A stretch of DNA of 64,000 nucleotides from Rhodospirillales bacterium (GCA_017640505.1 JAEPQO010000002.1:1-64000), one strand, 5' to 3'; shown: positions 34,966-43,263, numbered from the stretch's first letter. Notes: generated from the sequence alone by a model not told the origin. Numbers and translations are program-made.

Positions 34966-36363
34966 ATGAGCAACGGCGTTAAGATCTTCGGGGAGAACGT
35001 CCTTCTGCCGGATGGCTGGGGACGCAATGTCGCGATGAGCATCGATGCGCGCGGCGACATTGTCTCGATCGAACGGGACAAGACGTTCGAGCCGGAACTG
35101 ATGGCGCGTCTGCCGGGCCCGGCGATCCCCGGCATGCCGAACCTGCATTCTCATGCGCATCAGCGCGCGATGGCCGGCATGAGTGAATACAGGGCGTCCG
35201 GTGCCGGCGCGGAAGACAGTTTCTGGACCTGGCGCGACGTGATGCATCGGTTTGCGGAAATGGTGACGCCTGAGATTCTCGAGGCGGTCGCGGCACAGCT
35301 TTACGTCGAGATGGTCAAGGCGGGTTATACGGCTGTCTGCGAATTTCACTACATGCATCATGGTCCGGACGGCACGCCCTATGACGATCCGGCGGAAATG
35401 TCGATGGCGCTCGTGCGTGCAGCGACGCGGGCCGGGATCGGCATCACGTTGTTGCCGGTGCTCTATGAAACCGGCGGCTACGGGGGCAAGGAACCCAACC
35501 CCGGCCAGCGTCGGTTTATTTCCGATCCCGATCTATTGCTGAGAATTATCGACAAGGTGCGAACCGTGCACGCGAGCGACCCGCAGGTATGTGTCGGCGT
35601 CGCCCCGCACAGCCCGCGTCAGGTCACAAAAGATGGCATGAAGGCCGTGATTGACGGCTTGACCGCGATGGAGGCCCACGCGCCGATCCATATCCACGTC
35701 GCCGAGCAGGAAAGCGACGTAAGCGATTCCCTTGTGCATACCGACATGCGTCCGGTCGAGTGGACGATGGAGAATTTCGATGTCGGGCCGCGCTGGTGCC
35801 TGATTCATGCGACGCATCTGACGGAACAGGAAACGTCCCGGATTGCCGCCTCCGGCGCCGTGGCGGGGCTCTGCCCGACGACGGAAGCCAACCTCGGCGA
35901 CGGTATCTTTCCGCTCTTGCCGTACCTCGCGGCGGGCGGTCGGTTCGGCATCGGTTCGGACAGCCACATCTCGGTCAGCCTGATCGAAGAACTGCGCTGG
36001 CTCGAATACGGTCAACGGCTTATCAAGCGCCGCCGCAATCTGGCGGCGGAAGGACCGGGGGAATCGACGGGCGTGCGGCTCTATGACGACGCGCTCAGGG
36101 GCGGGGCGCAGGCATCAGGGCGCCGGCTCGGCAAGCTGGGTGAAGGATGCCGTGCCGACTTCATTGTGCTCGACCCGGCACATCCCACTCTCGTCGGGCG
36201 AAGCGATGACCGGTTGATCGACTCCCTGATTTTCAGCGGCAATGGTCTGCCGATTCAGGAAGTCTGGATCGCCGGGAAACGTCAGGTCGTGAACGGCCGC
36301 CACGTACGCCAGCAGGATACGCTGGACGTCTACACGAACCTGATCCGTTCCCTCGATATCTGA
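34966..36363 (+). CDS. hutF: Formimidoylglutamate deiminase
   Basis: This 465-aa metal-dependent hydrolase of the amidohydrolase superfamily has HSHAH at residues 61-65 (metal ligands), a later HIHVAEQ, LIHATHL and GSDSHIS with the catalytic aspartate. The sequence and length match HutF, which removes ammonia from N-formimidoyl-glutamate to give N-formylglutamate in the five-step histidine pathway. ATG 34966 is chosen because CAGGGGG precedes it at 4 bases; a longer frame back to 34750 would run into the divergent gene. No hutH, hutU, hutI or hutG is in the window. An MFS gene follows on the same strand. Confidence 0.85.
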   Translation: MSNGVKIFGENVLLPDGWGRNVAMSIDARGDIVSIERDKTFEPELMARLPGPAIPGMPNLHSHAHQRAMAGMSEYRASGAGAEDSFWTWRDVMHRFAEMVTPEILEAVAAQLYVEMVKAGYTAVCEFHYMHHGPDGTPYDDPAEMSMALVRAATRAGIGITLLPVLYETGGYGGKEPNPGQRRFISDPDLLLRIIDKVRTVHASDPQVCVGVAPHSPRQVTKDGMKAVIDGLTAMEAHAPIHIHVAEQESDVSDSLVHTDMRPVEWTMENFDVGPRWCLIHATHLTEQETSRIAASGAVAGLCPTTEANLGDGIFPLLPYLAAGGRFGIGSDSHISVSLIEELRWLEYGQRLIKRRRNLAAEGPGESTGVRLYDDALRGGAQASGRRLGKLGEGCRADFIVLDPAHPTLVGRSDDRLIDSLIFSGNGLPIQEVWIAGKRQVVNGRHVRQQDTLDVYTNLIRSLDI

Positions 36364-36468
36364 TTGAAGCTTGGCCGATTTCCGCGATTTCGCAGGGAAA
36401 TGGCTCTTTGTGTGTGGCCGCCCAATCGCTATGTAATAGAGCTAAAGACGACGAGGGAACATCGCCTA

Positions 36469-37674
36469 ATGAGCACGGACGCCAGATCCGCAAGGCTTTC
36501 GCTGATCTTTTCCAGTATCGGCCATACCTACAGCCATCTGTTTCAGCCGCTCTATTACGTGGCAGTGCTGACGCTGGAGGATGAGCTCGGCCTGAGCCAC
36601 GGTGAGGCGATCCAGCTTGCCGTGCTGGGGGGCATGCTGTTCGGCTTCGGCGCGCCGGTTGCCGGTTGGCTCGGCGACAGGTTCGGCGCGGTGCCGATCA
36701 TGTCGGTCTATTACATCGGCACCGGGGCGGCGATGATCCTGACAGGGTTCGCCGGTGCGCCGTGGCAGATTATGGCGGCATTGGCACTGACGGGTTTGTT
36801 TGCGTCGATATATCATCCGGTCGGTATCGCATGGCTGATCCGCAATGCCAGAAGCCGCGGAATGGCGCTCGGCATCAACGGCATTTTCGGTGCGCTCGGG
36901 CCGACGATCGCCGCGTTGACGGCCGGCACGATCATTACGCTCATGGGGTGGCGCGCGGTCTTCATCATTCCGGGTGTTCTGATTCTGGTTACCGGCGTCG
37001 CGTTCATGTTCCTTGTCGCACGCGGCGTGATCATCGAGAGCAAGATCGATCAAGCCCCGACACCGCCGGCGCAAAAGGGTGACGCCATGCGGGTTTTCGC
37101 GGTGCTTGCTGTTTCCATGCTGTGTACAGGGGTGATCTATCAGGCAACGCAGGCAGGTCTGCCGAAAACATTCCAGATGCGGCTGGAGGATATGTTCGCG
37201 GGTGGCGTCTTCGGGATTTCGACACTGGTTGCTGCTGTTTTTTTCGTTGCCGGTCTGATGCAGCTCGCGGGTGGCTGGCTCGCCGACAAAACGTCGCCGA
37301 AGCTCGTATATATCGGCGCGTTTGTCGTGCAGATCCCTTTGTTGGTCCTGCTTGCCAATGCGGCTGGACCGCTGGTGATCCTGTTTGCGGTGATGACGAT
37401 TTCGTCCAACAACGGTGCGCTGCCGGCTGAAAATGTTATCCTCGCCAGGTACATCCCGCCGCATCGCCGAGCGCTCGCGTTCGGTTGCAAGTTTATTATC
37501 GCCATCGGGTTCTCGGCGCTGGGCGTGCAGCTTGAAGCGTTGCTGTTCGACTATTCGGGCGAGTTCCAGCTGCTGTTTACGGTATTGGCCGGGATCTCTC
37601 TCGCCGGGGCTATTGCCGCGTTGATCCTGCCGTCGGACCGCAAGGCGACCGTCACGCCGCAGCCTGCCGAATAA
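36469..37674 (+). CDS. MFS transporter
   Basis: This 401-aa inner-membrane carrier has about 12 helices and a cytoplasmic loop in the middle (about 190-215). The loop between helices 2 and 3 reads AGWLGDRFGAVP, close to the MFS signature G-x3-D-R-x-G, and the equivalent GGWLADKTSPKLVY is in the second half. It resembles the fosmidomycin-resistance/cyanate-type efflux group, but the substrate is not predictable. ATG 36469 is preferred over the first open codon (TTG 36364) since GAGGGA lies before it and the first helix begins soon after. It follows hutF by 105 bases on the same strand. Confidence 0.85.
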   Translation: MSTDARSARLSLIFSSIGHTYSHLFQPLYYVAVLTLEDELGLSHGEAIQLAVLGGMLFGFGAPVAGWLGDRFGAVPIMSVYYIGTGAAMILTGFAGAPWQIMAALALTGLFASIYHPVGIAWLIRNARSRGMALGINGIFGALGPTIAALTAGTIITLMGWRAVFIIPGVLILVTGVAFMFLVARGVIIESKIDQAPTPPAQKGDAMRVFAVLAVSMLCTGVIYQATQAGLPKTFQMRLEDMFAGGVFGISTLVAAVFFVAGLMQLAGGWLADKTSPKLVYIGAFVVQIPLLVLLANAAGPLVILFAVMTISSNNGALPAENVILARYIPPHRRALAFGCKFIIAIGFSALGVQLEALLFDYSGEFQLLFTVLAGISLAGAIAALILPSDRKATVTPQPAE

Positions 37675-37675
37675 G

Positions 37676-38980
37676 TTACCCGCGCATCGCCTGATCGAGG
37701 TCGCGGATCAGATCGTCCGCATCCTCGAGGCCGATGGAAAGCCGGATCGTTTCGTTCGTCGCGCCGGCGGCCTCGCGCTGCTCGTCGGTGAGCTGCCGGT
37801 GCGTGGTCGACGCCGGGTGCAGGATCAGTGATTTGGTATCGCCGATGTTGGCAAGGTGCGAGAAGATGTTGATCTTCTCAACCATCTTCACGCCCGCTTC
37901 AAAGCCGCCCTTGAGGCCGAAGGTAAAGACCGCGCCCGCACCTTTCGGCAGGTACTTCTTGCCAAGATCGTAGTAGGGACTCGATTTGAGCCCGGCGTAG
38001 CTGACCCATGCGACGGCATCGTGGCCTTCGAGGAATTCGGCAACCTTGAGTGCGTTTTCCACGTGCCGGTCCATGCGGACGTGAAGCGTTTCGGTGCCGG
38101 TCAGGGTGTTGAAGGCGTTGGTCGGCGAGAGGGCAGGGCCGAAATCCCGAAGGGCGACGGCGCGGGCCTTCATGGTGAAGCCGAAGTCACCGAACGTCTC
38201 AAAGAACGTGAGCCCATGATAGGCGGGGTCCGGTTCGGTCATGGTCGGGAAGCCCGGGCCGCCATTGGCGCACGTCCAGTCGAACTTGCCGCTTTCGACG
38301 ATGACCCCGCCGACCGACGTGCCGTGGCCTTGCAGGAACTTGGTCATCGAATGACAGACGATATCCGCCCCCCAATCGATGGGGCGGCATAGGTAAGGGG
38401 TCGCCAGCGTGTTGTCGACGATCAGCGGAATGCCCGCGTCCTTGGCGATGGCGGCAATGGCCTCGAGGTCGAGGACCACGCCGCCAGGATTGGCCAGCAC
38501 CTCGATGAAGATTGCCTTGGTTTTCGGGGTAATGGCGGCCTTGATGTTTTCGGGCGTTGTGCAGTCGACGAAAGTGCAGTTCCAGCCGAGACGTTTGAAG
38601 CTGACCCCGAACTGGGTGATCGATCCACCGTATAGGTTCCGCGATGCGATGAACTCGTCGCCCGGCTCCAGCAATGTGAAGAACGTCAGGAACTGTGCCG
38701 CGTGGCCGGATCCGGCGCAGACGGCGGCACGGCCGTTTTCAAGGTTGGCGATGCGTTCTTCCAGGACCGAGACCGTCGGATTGGTCAGACGAGAATATAT
38801 AAAGCCGAACGTCTGCAGATTAAACAGGTCGGACGCATGCTCGACATCGTCGAACACATAGGACGTGGTCTGATAGATCGGCACGGCACGTGCGCCCGTG
38901 ACAGGGTCGGGCTGTGCGCCGGCGTGAATGGTGCGGGTGGCAAAGCCGTATTCGGGCGGGCCGTCGTTCTTGTTCGTCAT
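37676..38980 (-). CDS. metY: O-acetylhomoserine sulfhydrylase (aminocarboxypropyltransferase)
   Basis: This 434-aa PLP enzyme of the Cys/Met metabolism family joins O-acetylhomoserine and sulfide (or methanethiol) to give homocysteine (or methionine). It shows TRTIHAGAQPDPVTGARAVP at the N-terminus, YSRLTNPTVSVLEERIA, the cofactor aspartate in IVDNTLATPYLCRP and the PLP lysine in HSMTKFLQGHGT (near residue 213). The long form (about 430 aa) is typical of MetY rather than MetZ. It is the last gene of a minus-strand run with GNAT, CoA-binding, BKACE and enoyl-CoA hydratase genes; only 5 bases separate it from the GNAT gene, so no riboswitch fits in front of it. Confidence 0.94.
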   Translation of the reverse strand: MTNKNDGPPEYGFATRTIHAGAQPDPVTGARAVPIYQTTSYVFDDVEHASDLFNLQTFGFIYSRLTNPTVSVLEERIANLENGRAAVCAGSGHAAQFLTFFTLLEPGDEFIASRNLYGGSITQFGVSFKRLGWNCTFVDCTTPENIKAAITPKTKAIFIEVLANPGGVVLDLEAIAAIAKDAGIPLIVDNTLATPYLCRPIDWGADIVCHSMTKFLQGHGTSVGGVIVESGKFDWTCANGGPGFPTMTEPDPAYHGLTFFETFGDFGFTMKARAVALRDFGPALSPTNAFNTLTGTETLHVRMDRHVENALKVAEFLEGHDAVAWVSYAGLKSSPYYDLGKKYLPKGAGAVFTFGLKGGFEAGVKMVEKINIFSHLANIGDTKSLILHPASTTHRQLTDEQREAAGATNETIRLSIGLEDADDLIRDLDQAMRG

Positions 38981-38985
38981 GACGC

Positions 38986-39462
38986 TTAATCCAATTCCAG
39001 TGTCATGTGGGCGCTAAACGGGTCTTCGAAGTATTCGCCGAAAGGCGAACACCGTTCGAAACCGAAGGACTCATACAAAGTCCTGGCCGCAATGAAATCG
39101 TCGGTCGCACCCGTTTCCAGACTGAGCCGGGTATAGCCGCGTTCAAGCGCCGTCGTCAGGATGTGTTCCACCATGCGGCGAGCGATGCCGAGACCACGGG
39201 CGGCGGACAGGGTGTGCATGGACTTGATCTCGCCGTGTGCCGGGTCGAGTTCACGGAGCGCGCCGCAGCCGACCAGTTCGTCGCCGCGCCAGACGGTCCA
39301 GAACGTGATGTCGGGCTTTCTCAGCTTGTCGAGGTCGAGCGCGTGCACGCTTTTCTCCGGTGAGATGGCGCGCATATGCGCAAGGTGCGTTTCCAGTAGC
39401 CGAGCGATCTCAGGCCCCTGCAAATCGTCGACCCGGATTTCGAGCGGAATGTTCTGCATCAT
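38986..39462 (-). CDS. GNAT-family N-acetyltransferase
   Basis: This protein of about 158 aa has the GNAT core: ELVGCGALRELDPAHGEIKSM (strands 2-4) and the acetyl-CoA loop RGLGIARRMVEHIL, then YESFGFERC at the C-terminus. It resembles the short PhnO/YjgM-type acetyltransferases; the acceptor is unknown. An ATG at 39462 is chosen over a GTG at 39468, with little to separate them. It sits between the CoA-binding gene and metY with gaps of a few bases, so it belongs to the same transcript. Confidence 0.85.
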   Translation of the reverse strand: MMQNIPLEIRVDDLQGPEIARLLETHLAHMRAISPEKSVHALDLDKLRKPDITFWTVWRGDELVGCGALRELDPAHGEIKSMHTLSAARGLGIARRMVEHILTTALERGYTRLSLETGATDDFIAARTLYESFGFERCSPFGEYFEDPFSAHMTLELD

Positions 39463-39471
39463 GTCCACGGC

Positions 39472-39969
39472 TCACGCCGGCGCCTTGCGGCGTTTCGACG
39501 TGATGATGCCGGAATTGACGCCGGACCAGCTAAGCTCGCCGAACAGGCGCCCGTACTCGATCTTGGGGCAGCGATCCATGATCACCGTCAGGCCCGCGTC
39601 CTCGGCACGCTTGGCGGCTTCCTTGTTAATGACGCCCAGCTGCATCCAGATCGTCTTGATGCCTTTTTCGTCCTTGAGCGCGATGGCTTCTTCGACCAGC
39701 TGGCCGGCGGCTTCGGAATTCCGGAAGATATCCAGCATGTCGATGGGGGCAGGAATATCGGCGAGAGAGCCGTATGTCATCCGGCCCCAGATTTCCTTGC
39801 CGGCATGGCCCGGGTTGATCGGATGCACCTTGTAGCCCTTGCCCAGCAGGTACTTCATCGCGAAATTGGACGGGCGCACCCAGTTCGGGCTGGCGCCTGC
39901 CATGGCGATGGTTCGGGTGCCCTTGAGGATTCCGCGGATCAGGTCGTCGTCGTAAACGAGGTCGCTCAT
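39472..39969 (-). CDS. CoA-binding protein, YccU family
   Basis: This 165-aa protein is a single Rossmann-like CoA-binding domain (TIAMAGASPNWVRPSNFAMK, then INPGHAGKEIWG and DMLDIFRN, ending VIMDRCPKIEY). Such proteins bind CoA but have no assigned reaction. The gene commonly lies next to metY in alphaproteobacteria, as here. Its ATG overlaps the BKACE stop codon in an ATGA arrangement, showing translational coupling. Confidence 0.88.
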   Translation of the reverse strand: MSDLVYDDDLIRGILKGTRTIAMAGASPNWVRPSNFAMKYLLGKGYKVHPINPGHAGKEIWGRMTYGSLADIPAPIDMLDIFRNSEAAGQLVEEAIALKDEKGIKTIWMQLGVINKEAAKRAEDAGLTVIMDRCPKIEYGRLFGELSWSGVNSGIITSKRRKAPA

Positions 39970-40841
39970 CCCTTGAGGCCCAGCCTTTCACGCGCTTCCG
40001 AAACCGATGCCACAGTGCCGCCAAGCTGATCGACGATATGGCAGGCTTTTTCGACCAGTGCCGCGTTCGACGGTGCCAGTACGCCCTTTTCGAGGAAAAT
40101 GTTGTCTTCCAGCCCGACGCGCGCGTTGCCGCCCAGCAGCACGGCGGCCGCGACCATCGGAAACTGGAAGCGGGATATGCCGAACGCGGACCACACGGCA
40201 CCTTCCGGCAGCATGTCGGCCATGAACTTCATCGTGTCGACGGTCGCCGGTGCGGCGTAACTGATGCCGAGGCAAAGCTGGAAATACGGGGGTGCGTCGA
40301 TCAGCCCGTCGGCGATCATCTTCTTGGCCAATACGATGTGGCCGGTATCGAACACCTCGAGCTCCGGCTTGGCCCCCGCCTTTCGTGCGCGGTCGGCCAT
40401 GATGGCGAGGTGATCCGGGTGATTCAGGAACACATGCTGGTTGAAGTTCATGGTGGCGACGTCGAGCGAGCATATCTCCGGCGACATTTCTTCGATATGC
40501 ACGACGCGCTGTTCCGGTTTCACCATGGTGCTGTCGGGCGAGGCGCGGGACGGGTCATCCGGGTCGGGAATAAACCGCGCACCGGGTCCCGTGGTCAGGT
40601 TGATGATGACATCCGTGTCGCTGTCGCGGATGCGTTCGGTGACTTCGCGGTAATGCGCCGGGTCCATACTCGGCCGCGTGGTTTCCGGATCGCGCACGTG
40701 GATGTGCACGATAGCAGCGCCGGCCTTGGCGGCGTCGATGGCGCTGGCAGCGATTTCCGCCGGTGTAACGGGGACGGCCGGGTTCTTGTCGGGCGTCGGT
40801 GCGGAGCCGGTGACGGCACAGGAGATGATCGTGGACGGCAT
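39966..40841 (-). CDS. Beta-keto acid cleavage enzyme (BKACE, DUF849)
   Basis: This 291-aa enzyme belongs to the family of 3-keto-5-aminohexanoate cleavage protein (Kce), which condenses a beta-keto acid with acetyl-CoA to give acetoacetate and a CoA ester. The zinc histidines are in VHIHVRD (His46 and His48). INLTTGPG, FDTGHI, CLGISYAAPAT and ARVGLEDNIFL are other family landmarks, the last with the metal/active-site glutamate. The substrate differs widely across the family and cannot be deduced. It is translationally coupled to the CoA-binding gene and follows the enoyl-CoA hydratase gene by 33 bases, pointing to acyl-CoA breakdown. Confidence 0.9.
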   Translation of the reverse strand: MPSTIISCAVTGSAPTPDKNPAVPVTPAEIAASAIDAAKAGAAIVHIHVRDPETTRPSMDPAHYREVTERIRDSDTDVIINLTTGPGARFIPDPDDPSRASPDSTMVKPEQRVVHIEEMSPEICSLDVATMNFNQHVFLNHPDHLAIMADRARKAGAKPELEVFDTGHIVLAKKMIADGLIDAPPYFQLCLGISYAAPATVDTMKFMADMLPEGAVWSAFGISRFQFPMVAAAVLLGGNARVGLEDNIFLEKGVLAPSNAALVEKACHIVDQLGGTVASVSEARERLGLKG

Positions 40842-40874
40842 GGATGTTTCCCTAAGTGTTGTTGTGTTTGTTGG

Positions 40875-41678
40875 TTATTTTTTGCGGTCCGGCCAGTCCG
40901 GGGCCGGTGTCTTGTTCAGAAAGCTGTCGATAGCGGTTCGCGTGGCGTCGGACTGCATGTTGCAGGTGATAGCCTTGCCGGCGCGGTCGTAGGCCGCCTC
41001 CATGCCTTCTTCGAGTTGGCGGTAAAACAGGTCCTTGCCGAGGGCAATCGCCTCCGGGCTTTTCGACGCGATCTTGGTGGCCATCTCGTGAACCTCGGCG
41101 TCCAGCCGGTCGGCCGGCACGGCGCGGTTGATCAGGCCCCAGTCGACGGCCTGCGCGGCCGGGATCATGTCGCCGGTCATCAACAGCTCCATCGCCTGTT
41201 TGCGGCCCAGGTTTCGGGTCACCGGTACGGATGGGGTGGAGCAGTAAAGCCCGACGTTGATCCCCGATGTGCCGAACTTGGCCGTATCGACGGCGATGGC
41301 GAGGTCGCACTGTGCCACCAGTTGGCAGCCCGCGGCTGCAGCGACACCGTTGACCTTGGCGATCACCGGCTGCGGCAGGTGGGTCATGGCCATCATGTTC
41401 TCGGTGCAGAGCGCGAAAAGTTTCTGCATCGTGGCCTCGGACGGGTCGCTGTGCATCTCGTTCAGGTCATGGCCGGCGCAGAACGCCTTACCCGCACCGG
41501 TGATGACGACGACGCGCACGGACGTATCGTCCTTAAGCGCGTCCAAATGCGCCTTTAGGTCCAGCATCAGCGGCGTCGAGAGGGTATTATAGCTCTCCGG
41601 CCGGTTCAGCGTCAGGGTGGCGATGCCGCCTGCGTCCGACCGCAGGACCAGTGCTTCGTTGCTTGTCGCGTCCATCAT
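40875..41678 (-). CDS. Enoyl-CoA hydratase/isomerase family protein
   Basis: This 267-aa crotonase-fold protein has GAGKAFCAGHDLNEM (oxyanion hole), AKVNGVAAAAGCQLVAQCDLA with the second oxyanion glycine, and the KQAMELLMTGDMIPAAQAVDWGL helix region. The catalytic glutamates of hydratases are not obvious: the equivalent of the first is in the segment after AGHDLNEM and is unclear. Hydration or isomerisation of an unsaturated acyl-CoA is likely. ATG 41678 is chosen, with GGGAG 8 bases before it; an upstream TTG at 41699 would overlap that site. It heads the minus-strand run to metY, and a perfect 16-bp palindrome lies 113 bases upstream. Confidence 0.85.
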   Translation of the reverse strand: MMDATSNEALVLRSDAGGIATLTLNRPESYNTLSTPLMLDLKAHLDALKDDTSVRVVVITGAGKAFCAGHDLNEMHSDPSEATMQKLFALCTENMMAMTHLPQPVIAKVNGVAAAAGCQLVAQCDLAIAVDTAKFGTSGINVGLYCSTPSVPVTRNLGRKQAMELLMTGDMIPAAQAVDWGLINRAVPADRLDAEVHEMATKIASKSPEAIALGKDLFYRQLEEGMEAAYDRAGKAITCNMQSDATRTAIDSFLNKTPAPDWPDRKK

Positions 41679-41790
41679 GATGTTTTCTCCCGTCTCCAAG
41701 TGTCGCGAACCATAGGATTTTTGACAAGGGGGCGTTCGTCCGCCCCCGTTTCGGTAAAAGTTTCTCGTCAGTTGTTGAGCGCAGAATACA

Positions 41791-41806
41791 TTGACGTTAA
41801 CGTCAA
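41791..41806. promoter_or_regulatory. Perfect 16-bp palindrome, LiuR-like operator
   Basis: TTGACGTTAACGTCAA is fully self-complementary. It lies between the divergent enoyl-CoA hydratase gene (113 bases before its start) and the orphan lipoprotein gene (31 bases before its start). The ACGT-N2-ACGT core matches operators attributed to MerR-family LiuR regulators of branched-chain amino acid and acyl-CoA breakdown, which suits the hydratase. The regulator itself is not in the window. Confidence 0.55.
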
Positions 41807-41836
41807 CGAAATGGGCTGAGGAGTTTGCCGTCCAAA

Positions 41837-42604
41837 ATGTTAGCGCTTCGGTTTTACCAGGTTTTAATAGTGGCGGCTGCTTTTGGCTCGCTCGCTAGTT
41901 GTGGTGCGACAACACAAATTGGAGCTTACGTCGTTCAAAAAGCGGCAAATCCAATCGATGAGAAGCACCCGAGTTTTATCGAGTTCAACCGATTGTGCGA
42001 AAATGAAGCGGGACGAAAAATCTTCCGCAAGGTTCAGGGTGTTCAGGGTGTACTTGGGATTGACATTGAAAGTGGTTTAACGACGGAAGGCTACGCTTTT
42101 GTTGAGGACGAGACGACAGTCAGGGAGCACAACAATTATAATTTTGGTAATGGGCGGTTTAGATACTCGCTCCAAGAATTAGATGATCCTCGATGCCAGC
42201 GATTCTACGAGATTCATGGTCGACCTGCGTCGGACGGCGCGTGGGATGCACGGAATACGTTTGGTGGTAGATGTGTGGCCTATCAGCGAATTAAGGAGTT
42301 TCGCTCGGAATATATGGTTGCGTATCGAGAGGATATTGTAGCGGGACCCAAAGACGAGTTGTGGAGACACCAGCCATATAGGCCTGGCAATCTGGTGCGA
42401 AAACAAACCCTGTTCAAAAGCAGAAAAGAGCAAGAAATTTACGCAAAATTTGAAGTGGTTGAGTTCGTACCGCCTTGGGCGGTGAGCAAACCGTTCATTG
42501 GAAACTACCCGGTCTCAAGATGTTCGGATAAAGCGGGGAAGGGGGATGATCCGGATCGGTTTCGGCCAATTCGTCCTAGCGAGGTCTTTATTCCCGGCGC
42601 TTAG
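41837..42604 (+). CDS. Orphan lipoprotein, unknown function, AT-rich
   Basis: This is a lipoprotein of about 255 aa: a short charged start, the hydrophobic VLIVAAAFGS and a lipobox Leu-Ala-Ser-Cys at residues 19-22, so it is predicted to be lipidated and anchored in the periplasm-facing membrane. The mature part has no family I recognise. It contains several cysteines (two in the segments DDPRCQRFYEI and GGRCVAYQRI), many aromatic and basic residues, and a Pro-rich C-terminus. Base composition is much lower in GC than the neighbours (a sample line is 40% against about 60%), a sign of recent arrival. ATG 41837 is chosen over TTG 41825, which has GGAG almost touching it. Confidence 0.7.
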   Translation: MLALRFYQVLIVAAAFGSLASCGATTQIGAYVVQKAANPIDEKHPSFIEFNRLCENEAGRKIFRKVQGVQGVLGIDIESGLTTEGYAFVEDETTVREHNNYNFGNGRFRYSLQELDDPRCQRFYEIHGRPASDGAWDARNTFGGRCVAYQRIKEFRSEYMVAYREDIVAGPKDELWRHQPYRPGNLVRKQTLFKSRKEQEIYAKFEVVEFVPPWAVSKPFIGNYPVSRCSDKAGKGDDPDRFRPIRPSEVFIPGA

Positions 42605-42691
42605 GTTTCTGTACGACAAACCAAGTTGGTCATTGGCGGAGAATATTGACCTTCTCAATTGCACAGCGTTGGCGTGTTAATTGGAGTGAAA

Positions 42692-43111
42692 ATGCCTGAA
42701 ATCACTGTTGCCCAATTCAACGATATCATCGAGGACGAACTGCCCTGGGCACACGAGCTGGGCGTCAAGGCGACCGAAATCGGCGCGGGGACGGCAACGC
42801 TGATGATCCCCTATGACGCCAAGATGCTGCGTCCGGGGGGCACCATGTCGGGGCCGACCATGATGATGCTGGCCGATGCATGCATGTACGCGGTGGTGCT
42901 TTCGGAAATCGGCATCGTCAAACTGGCGGTGACGACCAATCTGAATATCAATTTTCTGCGCAAACCCGAGCCCAGGAACCTGGTCGCCAAAGGTTCGATG
43001 CTCAAGCTCGGCAAGCGGCTTGCGGTGATGGCTGTCGACGTTTATTCGGAAGGCTCCGACGATCTGGTGGCGCATACGACGGGGACATATTCCATTCCGC
43101 CAAAGGGATAG
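42692..43111 (+). CDS. PaaI-type hot-dog thioesterase
   Basis: This 139-aa protein is a single hot-dog fold with the PaaI layout: LRPGGTMSGPTMMMLADACMYAVV (long central helix with the catalytic-region Gly/Pro and Asp) and TTNLNINFLRKP. It probably hydrolyses acyl-CoA or aryl-CoA thioesters. ATG 42692 is preferred over an in-frame upstream codon at 42659, with GGAG 6 bases before it. It lies between the AT-rich lipoprotein and rplM; thioesterase-rplM-rpsI is a frequent alphaproteobacterial arrangement. Confidence 0.85.
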   Translation: MPEITVAQFNDIIEDELPWAHELGVKATEIGAGTATLMIPYDAKMLRPGGTMSGPTMMMLADACMYAVVLSEIGIVKLAVTTNLNINFLRKPEPRNLVAKGSMLKLGKRLAVMAVDVYSEGSDDLVAHTTGTYSIPPKG

Positions 43112-43121
43112 CCAAAAATAC

Positions 43122-43135
43122 GGTATTATAATACC
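43122..43135. promoter_or_regulatory. 14-bp AT palindrome GGTATTATAATACC
   Basis: The 14 bases are fully self-complementary and contain TATAAT. The site is 10 bases after the thioesterase stop and 128 bases before rplM. It could be an operator, a promoter -10 element without a good -35, or part of the thioesterase mRNA end. Confidence 0.35.
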
Positions 43136-43171
43136 ATAATCGTAAGTTTCGGTTTTTAAGCGCTTTTTTCT

Positions 43172-43200
43172 TTGACTTCCCAAAATATGCTGTCATATTC
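43172..43200 (+). promoter_or_regulatory. Candidate promoter of rplM-rpsI
   Basis: TTGACT (43172-43177) and ATATTC (43195-43200) have a 17-base spacer. The predicted start near 43207 gives a leader of about 57 bases before rplM, which includes a GC-rich inverted repeat (GCGC...GCGCGC). Confidence 0.5.
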
Positions 43201-43263
43201 CCGCCCGCGCACCGCAGGGGCGGCGCGCTTTTGTTGTTTCTATTGGAAATCGGAACGAGACAG

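Noticed and set aside
38981-38985. SAM-II type riboswitch before metY
   Set aside because: Only 5 bases separate metY from the upstream gene, and the gaps upstream in the run are at most 33 bases; there is no room.
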